NCBI RefSeq assembly: GCF_001535545.1
Contig: NZ_CP014142.1
Coordinates: 1 to 36,168, forward strand
From: Thermus parvatiensis
GTDB lineage: Bacteria > Deinococcota > Deinococci > Deinococcales > Thermaceae
Direction of reading: 5' to 3'
Length of the DNA: 36,168 nt
Positions 1 to 8,323 of the stretch are shown here, piece by piece. A program made the translations under genes and the position numbers. The notes beneath the pieces are model-generated. The model made no database searches, had not been told where the DNA came from, and was given only the letters and a program-made list of their open reading frames with translations. The stretch's first letter is position 1; every line of letters starts with the position of its first letter.

Positions 1-1174
1 AGGACCAGCCCACGGCCATCCCTGTGTCCATGATCACCGGGGAACCCCTGACCCCGAGGCTGGGCCCAACTGGGACGACGACCTCGGGGGTAGCCCCCTC
101 TACGCCAAGAACGACCCCAACTTGCGGGGCCTGGACCCGGAGGCGGGCCCAGCTAACGGAGATCGAGGGGTGGTCTTCCAGTACCTGCCCCGGATCTGCA
201 ACCACTGCCTCAACCCCTCCTGTGTGGCCGCCTGCCCCTCCGGGGCCATCTACAAAAGGGCCGAGGACGGGGTGGTGCTGGTTAACGAGAACAAGTGCAA
301 GGCCTGGCGCATGTGCGTGGCCGCCTGCCCCTACAAGAAGGTCTACTACAACTGGGCCACGGGAAAGAGCGAGAAGTGCATCCTCTGCTTCCCCGGCTGG
401 AGACGGGCCAGGCCCGGCCTGCGCCCACTCCTGCGTGGGGCGCATCCGCTACATGGGGGTCTTGCTCTACGACGCCGACCGCATCCCCGAGGCGGCCATG
501 GTGCCGGACGAGGAGCTCGTTGAGTCCCAGCTTTCCCTCATCCTGGACCCCTTTGACCCCGAGGTGATCGCCGCCGCCAAGGCCGAGGGGATTGACGAGG
601 GGTGGATCCAGGCCGCCCAGAAGTCCCCATCTACAAGTTCGTCAAGACCTGGGGCTGGCCCTTCCCTCCACCCGAGTACCGCACCCTGGCCATGATGTTC
701 TACGTCCCGCCCCTTTCGCCGGTGGTTTCCACCGTGGAGAAGGCCCTTCGGGCCAGCCAGGGAAACGGGGGGCTCGTGCGCCTGGACATCCCGGAGACCG
801 ACCTGGACTTTGAGCTTTACGAGAGCCTGGAAAAGGCCCGCCTGCCCGTGAAGTACCTGGCGAACCTTTTCGCCGCCGGCAACGAGGCCCTCATCGTCCC
901 CATTCTCAAGAAGATGCTGGCGGTGCGCATCCTTAAGCGGCAGGAGAGCCTCGAGGGCCACCCCACCGAGCGGGCCCTGAAGGTCCTGGCGGACGCCGGC
1001 CTCACCCTGGAGGAGGCCGAGGCCATCTACCGCCTCACCACCCTGCCCACCCTGGAGGAGCGCTTCGTCCTTCCCCCTACCACCGGGAGATGGCCGCCGA
1101 GGTCTGGAAGGACCCCTGGCCCACAAGGGCGAGGCGGGCCTGGGCTACATCCAGCCCCCTTGCGGGGCGAGTAG
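1..1174 (+). CDS. narH: Respiratory nitrate reductase beta subunit, 5'-truncated by window, frameshifted
   Basis: Iron-sulfur subunit of the membrane nitrate reductase NarGHI; it passes electrons from the NarI heme to the NarG molybdenum site on the cytoplasmic face. Ferredoxin-type cysteine clusters are visible around 190-420: CNHCLNPSCVAACP, then CKAWRMCVAACPYKK (the Trp in place of a Cys is the family mark of the 3Fe-4S site), then CILC and CAHSC. The reading frame changes repeatedly (near 66, 394, 413, 627, 1077, 1110 and 1155). Each change is repaired by adding one C to a C run, giving a continuous NarH down to the TAG at 1172-1174. The N-terminus lies outside the window. narJ follows after 9 bases. 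Family assignment is firm; whether the gene is really broken is not, and sequence error is more likely. Confidence 0.93.
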
Positions 1175-1183
1175 GAGGGCGCC

Positions 1184-1696
1184 ATGCCGGGCAACCCTAA
1201 CCTCCTGGAGACCCTGGCCCTGGCCCTGGACTACCCCATGCCGGGCCGTCTGGAGGAGCTCTGGCGGCGCTGGATTGAGTGCCCCAGGGGCCCCGCCAAG
1301 CAGAGGCTGGAGCGCTTCTTGCGCCAGGTGGAGGACCTCTCCTTAGGGGAGTGGGAGGAGCTCTACACCCGCACCCTGGACCTCACCCCACCACCGCCCC
1401 TACGTGGGCTTCGCGGTGTACGGGGAGAGCTACCAGCGGGGGAGCTCCTCGCCGCCCTGGTGCGGGCCTTCCGGGAGATCGGCCTGGACCCCGGGAGCGA
1501 GCTCCCCGACCACCTGGCGAACGTCCTTCGCTACCTGGCCCGGGTGGAGGAGCCTCTGCCGGAGCTTGCGGAGATCCTTCCCCGGGCCCTTTCCGAGATG
1601 CACAGGACCCTCAAGACCCTGGACGCCAAGAACCCCTACCTCCTGGTCCTCGAGGCGGTCCAGGAGGCCGTGGAAGGGGTTCTCACGAGGAGGTGA
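1184..1696 (+). CDS. narJ: Nitrate reductase assembly chaperone NarJ
   Basis: Dedicated chaperone that binds apo-NarG and allows molybdenum cofactor insertion and membrane docking of NarGH; it is not part of the final complex. About 170 residues, mostly helical, ATG start 9 bases after narH. The open frame is continuous, but its middle (about 1394-1442) is misread. Adding one base to each of three C or G runs there gives YVGFAVYGESYQRGELL, the NarJ signature (HLFGESYKRG in other bacteria). The three losses cancel, so the error is hidden. The C-terminal helices (LPDHLANVLRYLAR, ALSEMHRTL) are typical of the family. It lies between narH and narI and is surely cotranscribed with them. Confidence 0.9.
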   Translation: MPGNPNLLETLALALDYPMPGRLEELWRRWIECPRGPAKQRLERFLRQVEDLSLGEWEELYTRTLDLTPPPPLRGLRGVRGELPAGELLAALVRAFREIGLDPGSELPDHLANVLRYLARVEEPLPELAEILPRALSEMHRTLKTLDAKNPYLLVLEAVQEAVEGVLTRR

Positions 1697-1700
1697 GGAG

Positions 1701-2389
1701 ATGAACTGGAACGCCGCGCTCTTCGGGGTCTTTCCTTACATCGCCCTGACCCTGGCGGTGGCGGTGACCGCCTACCGCATGGTCTACAGGCCCTTCTCCG
1801 TCTCGGCCCAGTCCAGCCAGCTTTTGGAGCAGAAGCGCCTCTTCTTCGGCTCCACCGCCATGCACTGGGGCCTGGTGATCGTGCTTTTGGGCCACCTCTT
1901 GGCCCTTCTGGTGCCCAAGGGGCTTCTCCTCTGGAACGCCGTGCCCTCAGGCTTTACCTCCTGGAGATCACCGGGCTTGGCCTCGGGCTTTGGGCCCTCT
2001 TCGGCACCTACGTCCTCCTCGCCCGGCGCATCGCCGTGGCCCGGGTGCGGGCGGCCTCCACCCCCATGGACTACCTGGTCCTGGTGGTGGTCTTCGTCTC
2101 CGCCCTCACCGGGGTTCTCACGGCGGTCCTCTACCGCTACGGCTCTTTCTGGTTCCCCGCGGTGATGACCCCCTACCTCTGGTCCGTCCTCACCCTGAAC
2201 CCCAGGCCCGAGCTCCTGCAGGACCTCCCCTTCTGGACGAAGCTCCACGTCTTCAACTTCTGGCTCTTCCTGGCCCTCTTCCCCTTCTCCCGCCTGGTCC
2301 ACATCATCACCGTGCCCCTGGGGTACGTGGTGCGGCCCTGGCAGATCGTCGTCTGGGTTAGGCGGACGGCCCGGCGGGAGACCCTTTGA
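1701..2389 (+). CDS. narI: Nitrate reductase gamma subunit (diheme cytochrome b), frameshifted
   Basis: Membrane anchor that oxidises quinol and feeds electrons through two b hemes to NarH. ATG at 1701, four bases after the narJ stop, with GAGGTGAGG as ribosome site. Five hydrophobic helices can be read, with candidate heme-ligand histidines in the AMHWGLVIVLLGHLLALL segment and in the FPFSRLVHIITVPLGY segment near the C-terminus. One frame change near 1942 (GTGCCCTCAGG) is repaired by one added C, giving 229 residues, the normal NarI length. Position after narHJ fixes the identity. Confidence 0.93.
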
Positions 2390-2401
2390 CGGAGGTGCGC
2401 C

Positions 2402-3719
2402 ATGTCCAAGACCAAGGCAACCCTTCACGTCCGCAGTCATCCCCTCGAGGCCCTGGTGGCCGCCACGGTGGGCTTTTTCGTGGGCTTCGCCGCGGTGGCC
2501 CTCTTCAACGTGACCGCCAAGACCTTTAAGGAGGCCATGGGGCTGGACCCCGTCCAGGTAGGCCTCCTCGTGGCCATGCCCAACCTTTCGGGCTCCCTCC
2601 TCCGGATCCCCTTCTCGGCCTGGGTGGACACGGATGGGGGGAGGCGGCCCATGCTTACCCTTCTAGGCCTGGCTCTTTTGGGGATGCTGGGCCTCATCGC
2701 CCTCCTCCTCGCCTACTACCCCGACGGCCTGACCGCGGGCCTCTACCCCGTCCTCCTGTTCCTCGGCTTCCTCAGCGGGTGCGGGATCGCCACCTTCTCC
2801 GTGGGTATCAGCTTCGTGTCCTACTGGTTCCCCCAAAACCGCCAGGGGTGGGCCCTGGGCACCTACGCCGGGGTGGGCAACCTGGCGCCGGGGCTTTTTA
2901 CCTTCCTTTTGCCCACGGCCTTGGCCGCCTGGGGGCTTTTGGGCACCTACGTGGCCTGGACCGCCCTCCTCCTCCTGGGCACCCTCGTCTTCTACGCCCT
3001 CGGGTACGGGGCGCCCTACTTCCAGCTCCTGCGGCTGGGCCTTAGCCGGGAGGAGGCCAAGGCCCAGGCCCGGGCCTTAGGACAGGAGCTCTTCCCGCAG
3101 GCTCCCTCGTGGAGACCCTGGCCCGGTCGGCGGCCAAGTGGCGCACCTGGGTTCTGGTGGCCCTCTACTTCACCTCCTTCGGCGGCTTCCTGGCCCTCAC
3201 CGCCTGGCTCCCCACCTACTGGCGGGAGTTCCTTGGCCAGGACGTGACCCAGGCGGCGTACCTGACGGCTTACTTCTCCATCCTGGCCTCGGTGGTTAGG
3301 GTTTTCGGCGGCAGCCTCTCGGACCGCATCGGGGGTGAACGGGCCGCCTTTCTGGCCTACGGGCTCGTGGTCCTTGGGGCCCTTCTCCTGACCCAGGCCT
3401 CGAGCTTTGGCCTGGCCTTTCTGGGGGAAACCCTCCTCGGCTTCGGCATGGGCGTGGGCAACGCCGCGGTGTTCAAGATGGTTCCCTACTACGTCCCGAC
3501 GCGGTGGGCGGGGCCTCGGGCTGGGTGGGGGGCCTGGGGGCCACAGGGGGGTTCGTGGTGCCACCTGTCCTCGGCTACTTCGTCCGGGCCTACGGCGAGG
3601 CCAGGGGCTACCCCATGGGCTACACGGTCTACGTGGCCCTGGGCCTTTTGGCCCTGCTCTTGGTCTGGCTTTTGAGCGCCACCAAGAGGGAGGTGGCGGT
3701 GAGGGACAGGAAGGCCTAA
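2402..3719 (+). CDS. narK: NarK-family nitrate/nitrite transporter (MFS), frameshifted
   Basis: Major facilitator protein that imports nitrate, exports nitrite, or exchanges them across the cytoplasmic membrane. Family marks include a first helix starting FFVGFAAVALFN, the nitrate-signature-like GVGNLAPG segment after helix 4, and RVFGGSLSDRIGG at the 2-3 loop repeat in the second half. Two frame changes (about 3101, TTCCCGCAGG; about 3495, GTCCCGACG) are each repaired by one added C, giving 439 residues with about 12 helices. It starts 12 bases after narI and ends the nar operon; a strong hairpin follows. Thermus nar operons often carry two such transporters; whether this is the NarK1, NarK2 or NarT type cannot be settled here. 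Confidence 0.88.
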
Positions 3720-3731
3720 CTGGGAGCGCGG

Positions 3732-3758
3732 GGGCCCGGGGGCCTAGCCCCTGGGCCC
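3732..3758 (+). terminator. Strong hairpin after narK
   Basis: A 12-bp stem (GGGCCCGGGGGC / GCCCCTGGGCCC, one G-T pair) with a CTA loop starts 12 bases after the narK stop. There is no real T run (CTTTAG follows later), so intrinsic termination is probable but not certain. It would separate the nar operon from the next block. Confidence 0.55.
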
Positions 3759-3775
3759 CAGGCTTTAGGGCCGGT

Positions 3776-3793
3776 CCTTGACCCAGGTCATGG
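3776..3793. promoter_or_regulatory. Inverted repeat operator, copy 1 (TTGACC-CA-GGTCAT)
   Basis: Exact inverted repeat TGACC-CA-GGTCA (3779-3790), centred 44.5 bases upstream of the ATG at 3829. The same 18-base block, with one change, recurs at 6125-6142 upstream of the NnrS-like gene. The half site resembles those of CRP/FNR-family regulators of nitrogen-oxide metabolism, and Thermus nar clusters are known to use a CRP-like regulator (DnrT). Assignment to any particular regulator is inference. Confidence 0.55.
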
Positions 3794-3828
3794 CCCCGGG
3801 GCCAGGGCCTAGGGAGACTGAAGGCGCT

Positions 3829-4046
3829 ATGGAGCTGGACGTGCGCGCGATCCCCCTAGGGAGAGGCACCCCAAGATCTTCGGCGTCTTTGACGCCCTGG
3901 CCCCCGGCGAGAGCTTCGTCCTCGTCAACGACCACGACCCCAAGCCCCTCTACTACCAGCTCATGGCCGAGCGCCCGGGCCAGGTGGACTGGACCTATTT
4001 GGAGGAGGGCCCGGAGGTATGGCGGGTGCGGATCGGGAAGAAGTAG
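3829..4046 (+). CDS. DUF2249 small protein, frameshifted
   Basis: About 72 residues after adding one C at the run near 3857 (GATCCCCCTAGG). The corrected protein begins MELDVRAIPP, then IFGVFDALAPGESFVLVND and HDPKPLYYQL, which are the conserved blocks of the DUF2249 domain (SirA/TusA-like fold). These proteins recur beside denitrification and NO-related genes, but no reaction is established. It is the first gene after the hairpin and the inverted repeat, and is followed 11 bases later by a larger protein with the same domain. Confidence 0.75.
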
Positions 4047-4057
4047 TCCGCCCCGAG

Positions 4058-4836
4058 ATGAAGGTGGCGGAGGTCCTAAAGCGCTGGCCTCACCTCCTCG
4101 AGGTCCTGGTGGAGGCCAGCCCCGCCTTCCAGAAGCTCAAAAACCCCTCCTCCGCCGCACCATGCCCAACCTGGTCACCGTGGCCCAGGCGGCGAGGATC
4201 GGAGGCCTGGAGCCGGAGGAGCTCGTGGCCAGGCTCAACCGGGCCCTGGGGGTGGAGGCCAGGCCCCCGTGGCCAAGGCGGAGGAGAGCCTCCTCGGCAC
4301 CCCGCCCCTCCCTGGCTTTCCGCCCCCGTGGGCTTCCGGCTGGACGTCCGGCCTACCCTCGAGGCGGGAGGGGAGCCTTTCCAGGCCATCATGGCGGCGG
4401 CCAAGGAGGTGAAGCCCGGGGAGAGGCTCGTGCTGGAGGTGCTCTTTGAGCCCGTGCCCCTCTACCGGGTCCTGGCCAAGCAGGGCTTTCTCGCCTGGTG
4501 CGAGAAGGTGGGGGAGCGGCACTACCGGGCCCACTTCTACCGACAGGAGGTGGGGGAGGGGAGGAAAGGGGAAAGGGACCATGCCGCCCCCTCACCGAGG
4601 CGGACTGGGAGGACTTCCAGGCCGAGGTCTTCATTGAGGAGAACCTCGAGCCTCCTTTGCCCATGATGCGGGTCCTCGAGGCCCTGGCCGCCCTCAAACC
4701 GGGGGAGAAGCTTCTGGTCCACCACGTGCGAAGGCCGGTGCACCTCCTCGCCCGCCTCGAGGAGGAAGGGCACGCCTACCTGCTCAAGGACCTGGGCCCG
4801 GGGCAGGTGAAGATCCTGATCCGGAAAGGGGGGTAG
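4058..4836 (+). CDS. DUF1858-DUF2249-DUF2249 protein, frameshifted
   Basis: Read as one gene after adding one C at each of four runs (about 4147, 4264, 4324, 4588), giving about 260 residues. The N-terminus (about 1-65) is a DUF1858/ScdA-type helical domain: LKRWPHLLEVLVE, then FQKLKNPLLRRTM and AARIGGLEPEELVARLN. Two DUF2249-like repeats follow: one around LDVRPTLEAGGEPFQAIM and VLEVLFEPVPLYRVL, one around EENLEPPLPMMRVLEALAAL and LLVHHVRRPVHLLARL. DUF1858 proteins are linked to nitrosative stress and Fe-S repair in some bacteria (family knowledge); the role here is inferred. The last repeat could be a separate gene starting at the ATG at 4581, but that needs two missing bases, so fusion is simpler. 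Confidence 0.6.
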
Positions 4837-4849
4837 GCCCTCAAAGCCC

Positions 4850-5287
4850 ATGGGCTTTTGGCACTTCCTCTTCATCCGGGCGGCTCTTTTATACCTTATC
4901 TACACCGCCCTCTTGGGCACGCTTTTCTACTTCTTCCCAGGGCTGGTGGGGCCCTTCAGGCCCTCCCACGTGCACGCCGGGCTGGTGGGCTTCTTCCTGC
5001 AGATGGTCATGGGGGTGGCCTACTGGATGATGCCGAGGCCGGGAGGCTTGAGGCAGGATGCCCTCGAGGCCCTCACCTTCCTTCTCCTCAATGCCGGCCT
5101 CCTCCTGAGGCTCTTCCTGGAGCCCCTCCACCTCCTGGGCCAGGAGGGGCTGCGCCCTTGGCTTGGGCTTTCCGGGGGGCTCCAGCTTCTCGCCACCTTG
5201 GTCTTCGCCTGGGCCATGACGCGGCGGGTGGTCACGGGGGATATGCTGAGGAAAATGCGTGAGGAGCGGGAGAGGAGGGGAAGATGA
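4850..5287 (+). CDS. Four-helix membrane protein related to heme-copper oxidase subunit I
   Basis: 145 residues, four hydrophobic helices, ATG 13 bases after the previous stop. The second helix begins PSHVHAGLVGFFLQMVMGVA and ends in WMMPRP, which resembles the His-bearing second helix of cbb3/NO-reductase type subunit I and of small NnrS-like proteins. With only four helices it cannot form a full oxidase. Heme or metal binding by the paired histidines is inference. It overlaps the globin gene by four bases (ATGA), so the two are translationally coupled. Confidence 0.65.
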   Translation: MGFWHFLFIRAALLYLIYTALLGTLFYFFPGLVGPFRPSHVHAGLVGFFLQMVMGVAYWMMPRPGGLRQDALEALTFLLLNAGLLLRLFLEPLHLLGQEGLRPWLGLSGGLQLLATLVFAWAMTRRVVTGDMLRKMREERERRGR

Positions 5288-6124
5288 AGCCGGAGGTCCG
5301 CTGGGAGGAGACCCTTGTTCTGGACCTGCCGCCCCCACCGGAAGAGGTCTTCGCCGACCTCTTGGCCTTCGGAGGGCTGGGGGAGGAGGAGAAAAGGGCC
5401 ATGCGCCTGGATGCGGAAAGGCTTCTGGAGGGGGCTGCGGCCTTCGTGGCCCAGGTCTATGACCACCTGAGCCGCCACCCGGGCACCGCCCGCGCCCTGG
5501 GCTGGGAGGGGCGGGTGCCCGAGGAGGAGCTTTACCTGAGGCGGGCCTTTTTCTCCGCCTGGCTCGCCCGCACCCTCGGCGTGGACACCTCGGCGGAGTT
5601 CGCCCGGGAGGTCTACCGGGCGGGGCTCTGGCACGGGGGGCTCGGGCCCAAGCGGGCCCACATCCCCCGGAGTACGTGGGCCTTTCCTTCGCCATGGTGG
5701 GGCGGTACGTGGCGGAACGGGTGCGGGACGCCCGCCCTTGGCTCGTCTACCTCTCGGCCCAGGAGGAGGTGATGCGGAAGGGGTTTGACGCCGCCCTGGC
5801 CCTGAAGGAGGGGCGGACGGAGGTGCGCTTCCAGGCTTTGGGCCTCGCCTACCCGGCCCAGCCCGAGCCCCTCCTCGTGCGGGCGGAGACCGTGGGGGAG
5901 GCCTTGAGGAAGGTCTTCGCCGTGAACCCGGCCCTGCGGGACCTGGCCCTGGAGGCCGTCCCTTCCGAGGAGGAGGTGGGGCTCTGGCTTGAGCCCAAAA
6001 CCCTCTACCGCCTGAGGCCCCGCTGGGCCGTGCTCCTCGAGGGCCGGGACGTCCGCTACCTTCAAGGCCTCGCCACCCCCCTCAAGTCTAAGGACCGCCT
6101 CACCCTCCTCCCCCGGGGCGCTAG
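5284..6124 (+). CDS. Protoglobin-like domain fused to a MoaD/ThiS-like beta-grasp domain, frameshifted
   Basis: About 280 residues after adding one C at two runs (near 5669 and 6110). Residues about 40-165 match the protoglobin/sensor-globin pattern: helix [16 protein letters not shown], then [16 protein letters not shown], then [20 protein letters not shown], whose His would be the proximal heme ligand. Residues about 180-280 resemble MoaD/Thi[21 protein letters not shown], then [13 protein letters not shown] and [14 protein letters not shown]. The chain ends in PPGR, not Gly-Gly, so it cannot be activated as a sulfur carrier in the usual way. A heme-based NO or O2 sensor or scavenger with a ubiquitin-like tail is the likely reading; the function of the tail is unknown. 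Confidence 0.65.
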
Positions 6125-6142
6125 CCATGACCCAGGTCATGG
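6125..6142. promoter_or_regulatory. Inverted repeat operator, copy 2 (CCATGACC-CA-GGTCATGG)
   Basis: Perfect 8-base arms around CA. Its centre (6133/6134) lies 41.5 bases upstream of the GTG at 6175. If that message is leaderless, as is common in Thermus, this is exactly the class II activator position used by CRP/FNR proteins. A weak -10 (CAGGAT, 6163-6168) fits. See the first copy at 3776. Confidence 0.55.
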
Positions 6143-6174
6143 CGATTTCCGATCGCTTTCCTCAGGATTAGGCC

Positions 6175-7326
6175 GTGATCGTCACGGCCCAGAACCGCAC
6201 GATCCCCTTAAGCCTCCCCGCAAGCTTCTTCTTCCTGGGGGAGGCCTTCTTCTTAGCCTTCGCCCTCCTCTTCGCCCTCCACCCGGAGGCCCTCGCCTTT
6301 CCCCGGCACCCCCTGGGCCTGGCCCTGGCCCACCTCTTCCTCCTGGGCTTCGGGGTGGGGGTCCTCCTAGGGGCCATGCACCAGCTCGTGCCCGTGGTCC
6401 TCGAGGCGCCCCTCTACCGGCAGGAGCTCGGCTACCCCGTGATGCTCCTTTGGGCTTCGGGGGTGGGGCTCCTCGCCCTGGGCTTCGCCCAAGCTCCGGC
6501 CCTCGTCCCCTGGGGTGGGGCCTTGGCCCTTGCGGCCCTTTTCCTCTTCGCCCTCCACATGCTCCTCACCTTCCTAAAGGCCCCCCGCTGGAATCGGGTG
6601 GCCACCAGCTTGGCCTGGGTGGTCTTCTACTTGGTCCTCACGCCCCTCCTCGGCCTCTTCCAGGCCCTTTCCCAACGCTACGGCTTCTACGATCCGGAAA
6701 GGCTCACCTGGCACCTCCTCGCGGGGCTCGGCGGCATCTTCCTCCTTTCCATCGTGGGGGTGGGGTACAAGCTGGTCTCCATGTTCACCCTCACCCACGG
6801 GGTGGACGAGAGTGCCCTGGGGCTTTTCCTCTGGGCCGCCAACCTGGGGCTTCTGGGGCTCGCCTTCGGGGAGGGGCTCGGCTACCTCCTGCTCCTCCTC
6901 GCCTACGGCCTCGCCCTCTACGACGCCTACCGCATCCTGAAAAACCGCATGAAGCGGGCTTTGGACATCGGGGTGCGGCACTACCTGGCGGGGCTCTTCT
7001 TCCTCGGCCTCGCCCTTCTGGCTTTGCCCTTCCATCCCGTGGCCGCCGCCCTTTGGTTCGCCCTGGGGTTCGTGGGCCTGGTAGTGACGGGGATGCTCTA
7101 CAAGATCCTGCCCTTTCTGGTCTGGACCCACCGCTACGCCAAGCGGGCGGGCAAGGAGAAGGTGCCCCTCCTCAAGGAGATGCTCCCCGAGGGGGCGGGC
7201 TACCTGGCGGGGGGGCTTTTGGCCTTCGGGGCCCTGCTTTTCCCCTGGTTCCCCTGGGCGGCCTGGGCCTACGCCTTGGGCGCCCTTCCCCACCTTTACG
7301 CCCTTTGGGAGGTGATGCGGCGATGA
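6175..7326 (+). CDS. NnrS-like / heme-copper-oxidase-like polytopic membrane protein
   Basis: 383 residues with about 12 hydrophobic helices and no frame breaks. GTG start chosen because it begins the hydrophobic protein and has no ribosome site, consistent with a leaderless message. Helix 2-3 reads [21 protein letters not shown] and a late helix ends [15 protein letters not shown]; both His-bearing segments are seen in NnrS-like and oxidase-subunit-I-like proteins. NnrS is a heme and copper protein that protects against NO stress in denitrifiers (family knowledge). The same fold is hinted at by the shorter protein at 4850. The Thermus gene called norH is another possible name, but I cannot confirm it. 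Confidence 0.65.
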   Translation: MIVTAQNRTIPLSLPASFFFLGEAFFLAFALLFALHPEALAFPRHPLGLALAHLFLLGFGVGVLLGAMHQLVPVVLEAPLYRQELGYPVMLLWASGVGLLALGFAQAPALVPWGGALALAALFLFALHMLLTFLKAPRWNRVATSLAWVVFYLVLTPLLGLFQALSQRYGFYDPERLTWHLLAGLGGIFLLSIVGVGYKLVSMFTLTHGVDESALGLFLWAANLGLLGLAFGEGLGYLLLLLAYGLALYDAYRILKNRMKRALDIGVRHYLAGLFFLGLALLALPFHPVAAALWFALGFVGLVVTGMLYKILPFLVWTHRYAKRAGKEKVPLLKEMLPEGAGYLAGGLLAFGALLFPWFPWAAWAYALGALPHLYALWEVMRR

Positions 7327-7633
7327 CGGCGAAAAACCCGCTGGAAGCGCAGGCATGGGCGCTTTTGGAGGCGGTTTACGACCCGGAGCTGGGCCTGGAC
7401 GTGGTCAACCTGGGCCTGATCTACGACCTGGTGGTGGAGCCGCCCCGGGCCTACGTGCGCATGACCCTCACCACCCCGGCTGCCCCTTGCACGACAGCAT
7501 GGGGGAGGCGGTGCGCCAGGCCCTTTCCCGGCTTCCCGGGGTGGAGGAGGTGGAGGTGGAGGTCACCTTTGAGCCCCCCTGGACCCCGGCGCGGCTTTCC
7601 GAGAAGGCCCGGAGGCTCCTCGGGTGGGGGTGA
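7323..7633 (+). CDS. PaaD/MIP18 (DUF59) family Fe-S assembly factor, frameshifted
   Basis: About 103 residues after adding one G near 7478 (CACCCCGGCTGC). Family blocks are visible: [19 protein letters not shown], then [14 protein letters not shown] with the conserved Cys, then [19 protein letters not shown]. Such proteins help insert Fe-S clusters into target enzymes. The ATG overlaps the stop of the preceding membrane protein (ATGA), so it is the last gene of the block and may mature or repair Fe-S proteins of nitrate or NO metabolism; that link is inference. Confidence 0.85.
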
Positions 7634-7638
7634 GCCCT

Positions 7639-7669
7639 GCGCCCCCGGGCCGGGCGGCCGCGCGGGCGC
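7639..7669. terminator. GC-rich hairpin between convergent genes
   Basis: GCGCCC (7639-7644) pairs with GGGCGC (7664-7669) around a very GC-rich interior. It lies between the PaaD-like stop and the minus-strand LacI remnant stop, so it could serve both directions. No T run, so only tentative. Confidence 0.3.
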
Positions 7670-8313
7670 TTAGCCCCGGGGCGGGGCGCAGCTTCCCCGG
7701 CGGATGAGGCGCCCGGGTAGGCGGTAATGGACCACCAAGGAGGGGTCCCGGGACTCCACCATGCGGACCACGAGCTCCGTGGCGAGCCTCGCCATCTCCT
7801 CCACGGGCTGCTCGATGGCGTCCAGGGGGGGGTCCACGAGCTCCATCCAGGAGTAGTTGTCAAAGGTGAGGAGGGAGACGTCCTGGGGGATCCGGAGGCC
7901 GAGCTCCTTAAGGGCCCTGAGGGCCCCGGCCCCGCTTACGGCGAAGAGGGCGGTGGGGGGCTCGGGAAGACGCATGAGCTCGTGGGTGAGGGCGTAGGCC
8001 CCGGGCTCTCCTAGGGCGGGGAGGGGGCGGAGGTAGGCCTCGGGAAGGGGGAGACCAAGGGCCCGCATCGCCTTGGGGAAGGCCAGGGACCGCTCGTCCG
8101 GGACCTCGGGGTTGCTGATGTAGCCGAGGAAGGCGATGCGCCGGTGGCCGAGCTCGGCCAGGTAGCGCACCCCCTCGAGGACCCCCCGTTCGTTGTCCAG
8201 CATCACGTGGCTGAAAGGACTTCCGGGGTAGAATTGGTCCACCTCCACCACGGCCACCCCGCGGGACTGGAGGCGCTTGAGGTAGCCCAGGTTGGAGCCC
8301 CAGAAGCCCGAGC
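7670..8313 (-). pseudogene. LacI-family regulator, effector domain only
   Basis: The minus-strand product from about SGFWGSNLGYLKRL onward is the sugar-binding domain of a LacI/GalR repressor: VVEVDQFYPGSPFSHVMLDN, YLAELGHRRIAFLGY, TALFAVSGAGALRAL, and IPQDVSLLTFDN. About 215 residues remain. The helix-turn-helix and the first third of the effector domain are missing; upstream of about 8313 the sequence switches to unrelated transporter coding on the other strand. Without the DNA-binding part it cannot act as a repressor, so this is a remnant. Confidence 0.8.
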
Positions 8314-8323
8314 GCAGTACCCC

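Noticed and set aside
1404..2165. Single 253-codon frame covering the end of narJ and most of narI
   Set aside because: It is narI read in frame plus out-of-frame narJ; narI starts at 1701 with its own ribosome site.
4581..4836. Separate small DUF2249 gene starting at ATG 4581
   Set aside because: Needs two missing bases, while joining to the upstream frame needs one, in line with all other repairs.
4889..5695. Minus-strand frames of 213-268 codons opposite the membrane protein and globin genes
   Set aside because: Pro/Arg-rich composition and no start signals; plus strand genes are supported by overlaps and motifs.
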